A stretch of 64,000 nt of DNA from Heterohyrax brucei (taxonomy: Eukaryota; Chordata; Mammalia; Hyracoidea; Procaviidae), in the NCBI GenBank assembly GCA_028571685.1, contig CM053141.1, positions 74,757,833 to 74,821,832 of the forward strand. The letters are read 5' to 3'. Under the pieces are notes generated by a model. That model was not told the DNA's origin. It ran no database searches and worked only from the letters and a program-made list of their open reading frames with translations. The first letter of the stretch is position 1. Every line of letters starts with the position of its first letter. A program made the position numbers and the translations under genes. Shown here in pieces: positions 57,701 through 64,000 of the stretch.

Positions 57701-60700
57701 TTTGATTGTTCCTTACAGGCTGGGAAAGCAGTTCATCATCTGTTTCACTTTATCCTGTTTCCCCTCCTGTCTAACTGAGGCTCTGTGGATTTAGAGGCCC
57801 TGGCAGCTTGAACTTTAGCCATTGGACTGTTCAGGGCTCTCTGAGCTGATCTAGAAAATAAGGAGATGGTGGTCACACAGTAAATCAACAGGACTGAAAT
57901 GTCCCAATGTTGATATTTAGTAAATGCTTCTTGAGACCAAAGGAGAGAGACGATCACTGAAGTCTTTCTGGCTATGTTAAAAAAGACATAATGTGGGGTT
58001 TGGCTGTATCTTCTCCAGAGTTTGCAACAATCATGTTGTCTTGGACTGGTCTAGCTTTGTTTATTCTTGGAAGACTTTATGCCAAACCATTGTCTCTGCT
58101 ACCGACTCACGCTCTTCCTCCCTACTGCCCTCACCCCACAAGAGATTTAATAGCTTTCCTCAGTTTTAGCAGAGCCCCTCCTCCCCTGGTTTATTTTAAT
58201 ACATAGGCTACATACATTCATGCTTGCAAACTGAATTTTAGAGCTCTGTGAAAGGAGTTTTCATCCTGTTTTTCCAATTGGAATTAAAATATAAGAAATA
58301 CCGAGTGTCGAGTGTCAATTAGATGTTTCAAGAGTGTAACATCTCCTCCAGTAAACATGGGGAATCAGCAAGGTTTGTACAGAAAGGATAGATGTGTATA
58401 AAATCTCTTGCCCTGGATTATTAGTTATAAGTTTAGCTGATTCCATTGTAGGCTAGATCATTACTTTGTTGAATGTCTTCAGTCTGATATAGTAAATAGA
58501 CTTAAGAACCCAGGAAAGGTTCAGGGTTGAGTTTTTGGTCATTTTGTTTTAATAAAAAAAACAAAAAACCAAAACCATGGTAGGAGTTAAATAAAATGTT
58601 GGTGAATATTACATTTATGATATTGGTATTTATACTTTTCAAGTCAAAAGGCAGGTGAACTTTTGCTTGCCCTACTTAATTGGTGTTATTTACCAAGTAA
58701 GCCATGTTGGAACACAAGCATATTCCAGAATTGAAAGTCATTAAACTGGTGATGCACTTTTAATCCTTTTAAGGTCTTATTTTTTTTTCAACAAGTTCTG
58801 ACTTTTAGGCCTATAAATAAGCTGTTGTAAATCACTTCTTTTACTTACTTCCATTGTGAGATATTATTCAAGCCCTAAACTATTATCAGTGCTTCAGTGC
58901 TTTGAAATTATGAGCTCTAGAGAAAATGTTGTCTGCCTTACACATAATATGTACATTGTGGGCATCAAGTTGTTGGCTAAATAAGTAAAGTTGGAAATTG
59001 GACTGAGGATCACAAGGTTAGGTCAAGGGAAAGAACAGAAAGTCTTTGAAAATGAAGGTTGCCTGAACTTAGCATATGATTTTAATTTAATTCTGTTTTT
59101 TTTGGTTTATGACTCTAATTTCAGGTAGCTTTTTAAGCATAATTTTACAAATATAATCTTATGCTTGCAACTTAATGATTTAGGCATTTGCAAAAGTACT
59201 TGGAAACTGTTTCTCAGAAAGAGTAGCTGCATCCCACAGAGGTAAATGAACTTGTCTAGGGTCCAGATAATTTTCAAATATATGAACATTTCATTCTGCT
59301 TTTTAAAGTCTACTCTCTCTTTTAGTAATATAGGTATTAGCCATTTAAATGGGAAGTGCCTCTTTAAAAATGTGGGTTTCATTTAACAATACTGCAGAAT
59401 GCTTGCATAATTGGTAAATGTGGAGAGATACAGTCTGTATAGTGCAGGCTATCTGATTCTTTCTCATTTTCTCCCTCTGACTGGTCCTGTGATGAACCCT
59501 CATTCTCCCATGCATAATCTTTTATCCTTTGTCCACCTGTAAACTTTACATGCACGTTAGCCTACCTTTGGTGGACTCAGAGAACTGAGAAGGAAAGTTC
59601 CTTTGTTGCCTCCTGGCCAGTGAGATCAGACATGAATAAGCTCTAGCACAGATACAGTGACGTAGCTCGTTTCCAAGGCTGGATGATTGTGCAGTACAGG
59701 CTATGAGTGTCTTGGGATGCCTGGCCACAGTGCTGAGTTCCCAGGGCTAACAGATGCCCTCCATCTGAGCCTAGACATTTAAAAAGTAGAGGTTCATCTC
59801 CTCCAAAGAGGTGTAGTTGTTCTGCCCCCACCTGGGTAATCCAGTAAAGAGCACAGTCTTCATACAGCCCTAGAGAAACCAAGAACCAGGGAAGAGTTTG
59901 CCCTGAAGTGTACTGGGGGCATAGTCAGAAGAAGGATCAGGACTTTGTCCACCCTCCTTCAAAGACCAGATGACTTGCTTCTTCCAGGCCTCATCAGAAC
60001 CTCTTGACCAAAACCCCAGTGTCTTTACCAAACATGTTAAATGAGTGGGAGAATTTGGAAGAGCCAAAGATATTTTCTCATCCTATGAGCTTTAGAGGGT
60101 CCCTTAGTCACAAGAGGAGATTAATAAGCCTCTTAAATGCAGTGTGAATGTTTATTGCAAAATACTGCTTCCTTTTAGTAATATTAAATATTATCCAGAA
60201 GAAATTACCAAGACAGCACAAAGTATTTTCTTTCTAAAATCGATGTAGAAGGTGGCCTGTTGCCAAACTTTCTCTTTCCAACTAAAATAACTAATGAGCC
60301 TATTGTAACCTTTATTTGATAAGTGGTAGTAGTGATTATGCATTGTTAAGAAATTAATTTGGCTGCAAACAGTTCACTTTAAAAGAGAACCCAAGCTAAA
60401 TTTTTTTGTTTCATTGGGAATATAAAAATGAAAAGTCATCTTCTTTTTTTGTAATCATCTGTTTACTAGTGATATTTCAAACTTACTAATTGGCTTTTCT
60501 GTTGTTTAGTGCTTTTTCCATTACTTAATTATAAATCACAGAGTGAGACACTTACAAAATTTAAAGCCAACATATCATTGTGTGTCATGGCAAGTACACT
60601 GAAGCCAAGGAAAAAATGACAAACAACATTGTCAGAGCAAGTCTACCTGTGACCCCAGTGAAGTCATCAAATAAATGTAGCAATTTGGACATTACTTAGA

Positions 60701-62687
60701 ACAAAAGCAGAAAACTGTACGAATTTAATTTGAATACATGTTTCATTATTAACTTATTGACCCAGCTTGACAAGCTAGAAGACAAAGTAGAACTCAGACC
60801 TGGAGTGTGGAGAATTCAGTCAACAATACCAATTAAGCAGCTCAGACAGAAGTTCAATGATTTTTCACAGTAGATGAGTATATCACATATGCATTGAGGT
60901 AAAAGATTCTAATGAATTCAGACCTCTCAACCTGTCAAGCTTTCCATGAAACAAAAAGAACTCATTTATCATTTCTGGACTAAAAAGATACGCAAATCTC
61001 AGCATGCCTCTCTTGTTAAAATTTAAATACTCCATTAGTGCAAATGCAAACTGAGACTATTAATGCTTCCAGGGGACCCATAAAATTCTCTGCAATAATT
61101 TAGCCTCTCTTTAGGAATGTTAACTCTTCCACACCTGAGTCCTCCCTGTCTATTATGCCAACCTCTATTATAGGAGATATTTTTGCCTCTATTTAGTGGA
61201 TATACATCTATTTGACAGTTCTCTTCATGGTTGAAAAGGTCTTAATATGTGTCACCCGAAAAGTTATTTTAGATGTGCAATGAACTTAGTTTCCAGAATT
61301 CTGGGCAGTGAGGGCAGGGAAGAGTAATATTTACATATAGACAGTCTTGATTGTTTTCGACATGGGAACACTGCACAAGATATAAATGGGAGTAAAAACG
61401 TATGTGCATTAAAGAATTAAGGTGTGTGTAGTTAACACATTGCCATTTTATACTCCCAAGCCTGTACACATGAGTAGTAATCAATAAAAATGATTACTTG
61501 ACCAGGTGCTTACTTAAACAGAACATGTCTGCTCTGTTAGATGCAAAGGTTCAAGCCTTCGAAAGTCTACAGCACACTTTTTTTTTTGTTGTTTTTTGCT
61601 CATGGCAGTTGGGGATGCTGTATGCAAAGGACCATCATGGAGACAACATATTGGCTTCTCTTCAGCAGACAAACACACCCCAGAGTTTGTGGTTCCCAGT
61701 TTTTCGTGCTTGCTTCCTAGATCTCCCTTCTCTGATTCCTTTGGGTTTACCTCTGAGCCAATGTTTCTGGAGGACAAGAGAGAGAAGGGCAGGGAGTGTG
61801 AGGAAAGAAGTGACCAGGGAGGTCGAGCATTAGCACGGGAAACCACATTCATCCTTGCCCTGACGTTCCTCTTAACCCAAGTTCTGGGATGGAGGAAGAA
61901 ACCCTGAACTTTTGTGGAGCTCCAGCTCCATCGTTATATAAAGTACAAAAATTGCCACGTTTCTTTGCCTCTGGACAAGAAAACTCAATACAAGTAACAA
62001 TTGTGAATGAAAGCGCTGCCTGCCAAGCTGGTCAGGTAAAATAAATGCCTGGGAGGATGGGCAGGCCAAGTCTTGAAGCCTGAGATACAGCCTTATAATC
62101 AAAGATCACACAGATTTTGGATTGCTGTCTAGGGATTTAGAAACCAAGGCCAAAAATGGTATGGGTAGAGGAAAGAAACCGTATGTGCACACAAAACGCA
62201 TCTGCATAGTACAGGAACATCATTTTAAGAAACAAAGGACTTAATTGCCAGTCCCCAGACCTTCTCTATGCCTGTTCTCCACTTCCTCACCACCTACAAG
62301 TGGGCCATGGGAAAGCTAGAGACATTGTGGTGGCCTCTTAGTGGCTCAAGAGCAGATCATCTTTCTGCCCTTACTACTTCTTCCCTGGAGTGGAGGCTGT
62401 CATTTTCCTAATCACTGTTTTCTTTCACTCTTCCAGAAAGGCTGCATTTGCATCTTTTGTGAGGGGCAGAAGTTCAGTCCACACTGCTAGTTATCTCTCC
62501 CTTGTGGCCTGGTGGAGAGACTTCTCCAGCCCTCCCATTTTGTGGGTATTTCTGCTAGTCAGTGAGCTCCTCAGAAAAAGTTTCCACATCCTCCCCTCAA
62601 GCCTGAGAAATGTTACAGTGATGTATTCCAAACCACCCTGAAGTGAGTAGCTGGAAGTTTGTCAGCTGTCTTCCTTTTCTTCCCCAG
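54776..62687 (+). other. MAP1B: MAP1B intron 1
   Basis: The intron is 7.9 kb, with a GTAAGT donor and a 'cttccttttcttccccag' acceptor. The first 1.3 kb is CpG-rich. The rest holds a worn MIR at about 56,640-56,740, A-runs near 56,285, 57,115 and 58,553, and otherwise mostly non-repetitive AT-rich DNA. No AfroSINE or RTE was found, in contrast to the upstream 50 kb. That suggests constraint or regulatory content. Minor open frames (for example 61,498-61,907 on both strands) are not supported as exons. Confidence 0.9.
56640..56740 (+). mobile_element. MIR fragment in MAP1B intron 1
   Basis: It reads 'tcattaccctcattttggaaatgggcgtctagagaggctg' and 'ggctcaaggtcaaaccgcgcgcaagtaacagg', matching the MIR core and tail order. 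Confidence 0.7.
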
Positions 62688-62789
62688 GAATCCGATCATG
62701 GGACACGAACCTGATCGAATGCAACTTGGACCAAGAACTGAAACTTTTTGTGTCTCGACACTCTGCACGATTCTCTCCTGAAGTTCCAG
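62688..62789 (+). CDS. MAP1B: MAP1B coding exon 2
   Basis: The exon is 102 bases, phase 1 in and phase 1 out, and encodes residues 62-95. The translation reads IRSWDTNLIECNLDQELK, then LFVSRHSARFSPEVP, as in the conserved N-terminal region shared by MAP1 family proteins. The acceptor 'cttccttttcttccccag' is strong, and the donor is 'ttccag|gtgagg'. It is in frame with exon 1, with no break. In mammals the next exon begins with a Gln-Lys-Ile-Leu stretch; it lies outside this window. Exons 3 onward, including the very large exon that encodes most of the heavy chain, are not present here. Confidence 0.97.
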
Positions 62790-64000
62790 GTGAGGCTTTG
62801 TTTAATATTAGTCAATGTAGAATTTGAAAGAGCATTTCTTTCTTTCTTTCTTTTTTTTTTCACCTATAGCTTTGGAAATATTTCCTCTTATTGCTAGAGT
62901 ATTTTTTTGTATTTGCTGTTATCAACTAGGTTAGCCAGAAGCCACATTCAAAGTTTTGCCTGGAAGGGTTATCTCTTTTGTGAGTTTTCCCATCTCAGTG
63001 TACTCTGAGCTCAAGGGATGGCTAATTATTTAAATATTAATTTTACTTAAATGTGGTTATGAATGCAGATCGGGTACCTCCAGAATCTCACATCTGCTCC
63101 ATTTCCAAGTTTAATTAGCATCATTGCATTGTAAACCACCACTGCGTTGTCACTCGCCTTCCTTTGTGTGGGTGAAGTGAGTTGGCTATGCCAAACTCCT
63201 GTTAAAATAGCCTTTCTTACAGAGGTGAGAAAGAATCCCACAGAATAATTAAAGGTAAGGAGCAGAAAGTTGTCTTATGTGAAGATATTTCCATTAGCCA
63301 GTCCCCTCACTGGGGGTGTACTTGAGCCATGTCTGTCGGACTGGCGAGGTGCTCGTGATGACTCATCCACTTGCCTTTCCTTGTAAACACGGACTCATCG
63401 TTCTCCCACTTGATCACACTGGGGCATTATGGGACAGTTTCTGGCCCATAAAGCCTCCAAACCTGGAATGTGTTTCTCAAAAGCTCCACTGTTGACCTGC
63501 CGTAGACTTTAGATTACATTTTATTTCTTGAATGCCACTTGACTTTCATGTAAAACAGAGCAGAGAAAGTGCTGTCTACTCATTTTGTTGTATGATTACT
63601 AAGATTATTGACACTGATACAAAGTCAGAAGCGGAGTTCCATGTATTTTGACTGCATACATCATATTCTTTCAGTGTTGTGCTTGCCAAGATGTGAGTCC
63701 ATTTTTATAGAATGTCAGTGCCATCTTGCGTCACATTTGGCAGCAAGTGACCAGCAACATGCCTGTGAGACTGTTTCAGTATATTAGAAAAAAATCCCTG
63801 TACATCTTGGTTATCCAAATGACTTGTAGTTTTCAAGCATGGGATTGAGTAAATATGCTAAGAAAAACTTAACAAGAACCTGTTCATTAAAAGTTAAACT
63901 TGCTGTAAAGCCATGTGAAAAATCAGCTTTGAAATAATTTTGCATTGAGGGAGAAAAAAGAGAGAGAAAGAGAGTAATCCAGGGATTATTAAACAGTTCC
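62790..64000 (+). other. MAP1B: MAP1B intron 2, start
   Basis: It opens with GTGAGG. A (CTTT)n and T tract lies at 62,837-62,861, 48 bases after the donor. No repeat family or gene was recognised in the remaining 1.1 kb; the last bases include a 'gagagaaagagagag' run. Confidence 0.85.

Overview
This is a mammalian nuclear DNA window, almost certainly from an afrotherian and most likely a paenungulate such as an elephant. The basis is the repeat content. There are dozens of copies of the tRNA-derived AfroSINE, in both its short form (about 150 bp) and its long form (about 210 bp). There are also several RTE-clade LINE copies, L1 3' ends of an afrotherian type, MaLR-like LTRs, and old L2, MIR and mariner remnants. 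The species call is inference from these families; no alignment was possible.

The one securely identified gene is MAP1B, on the + strand at the right end. A GC-rich promoter and CpG island (about 54.1-56.06 kb) holds a TATA box at 54,362 and the start codon at 54,592. Coding exon 1 ends at a GTAAGT donor after 54,775. A 7.9 kb, nearly SINE-free intron follows, then coding exon 2 at 62,688-62,789. The rest of the gene lies beyond the right edge.

Upstream of MAP1B (1-54 kb) is mostly interspersed repeats. From 1 to 5.5 kb there is an L1 end, a degenerate RTE and LTRs. From 6 to 19.5 kb there are AfroSINEs, L1 3' UTR fragments and an LTR. From 20 to 24 kb there is a reverse-strand RTE split by an L1-derived insertion. 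From 24.7 to 35 kb there are L2, AfroSINE clusters and a second + strand RTE. From 37 to 48 kb there are a mariner-derived inverted repeat, LTRs and a 2.5 kb L1. From 50 to 52.7 kb there are MIRs and RTE tails.

The main unexplained signal is a series of exon-like blocks on the minus strand, head-to-head with MAP1B: 53,411-53,283, 49,217-49,176, 36,421-36,220, 35,912-35,840 and possibly 35,562-35,506. Each has AG and GT borders, and all five keep one open reading frame when joined. A minus-strand AATAAA signal lies near 35.29 kb. I do not recognise the protein. I propose it as an unannotated or decaying multi-exon gene whose 5' end may lie at or beyond the MAP1B CpG island.
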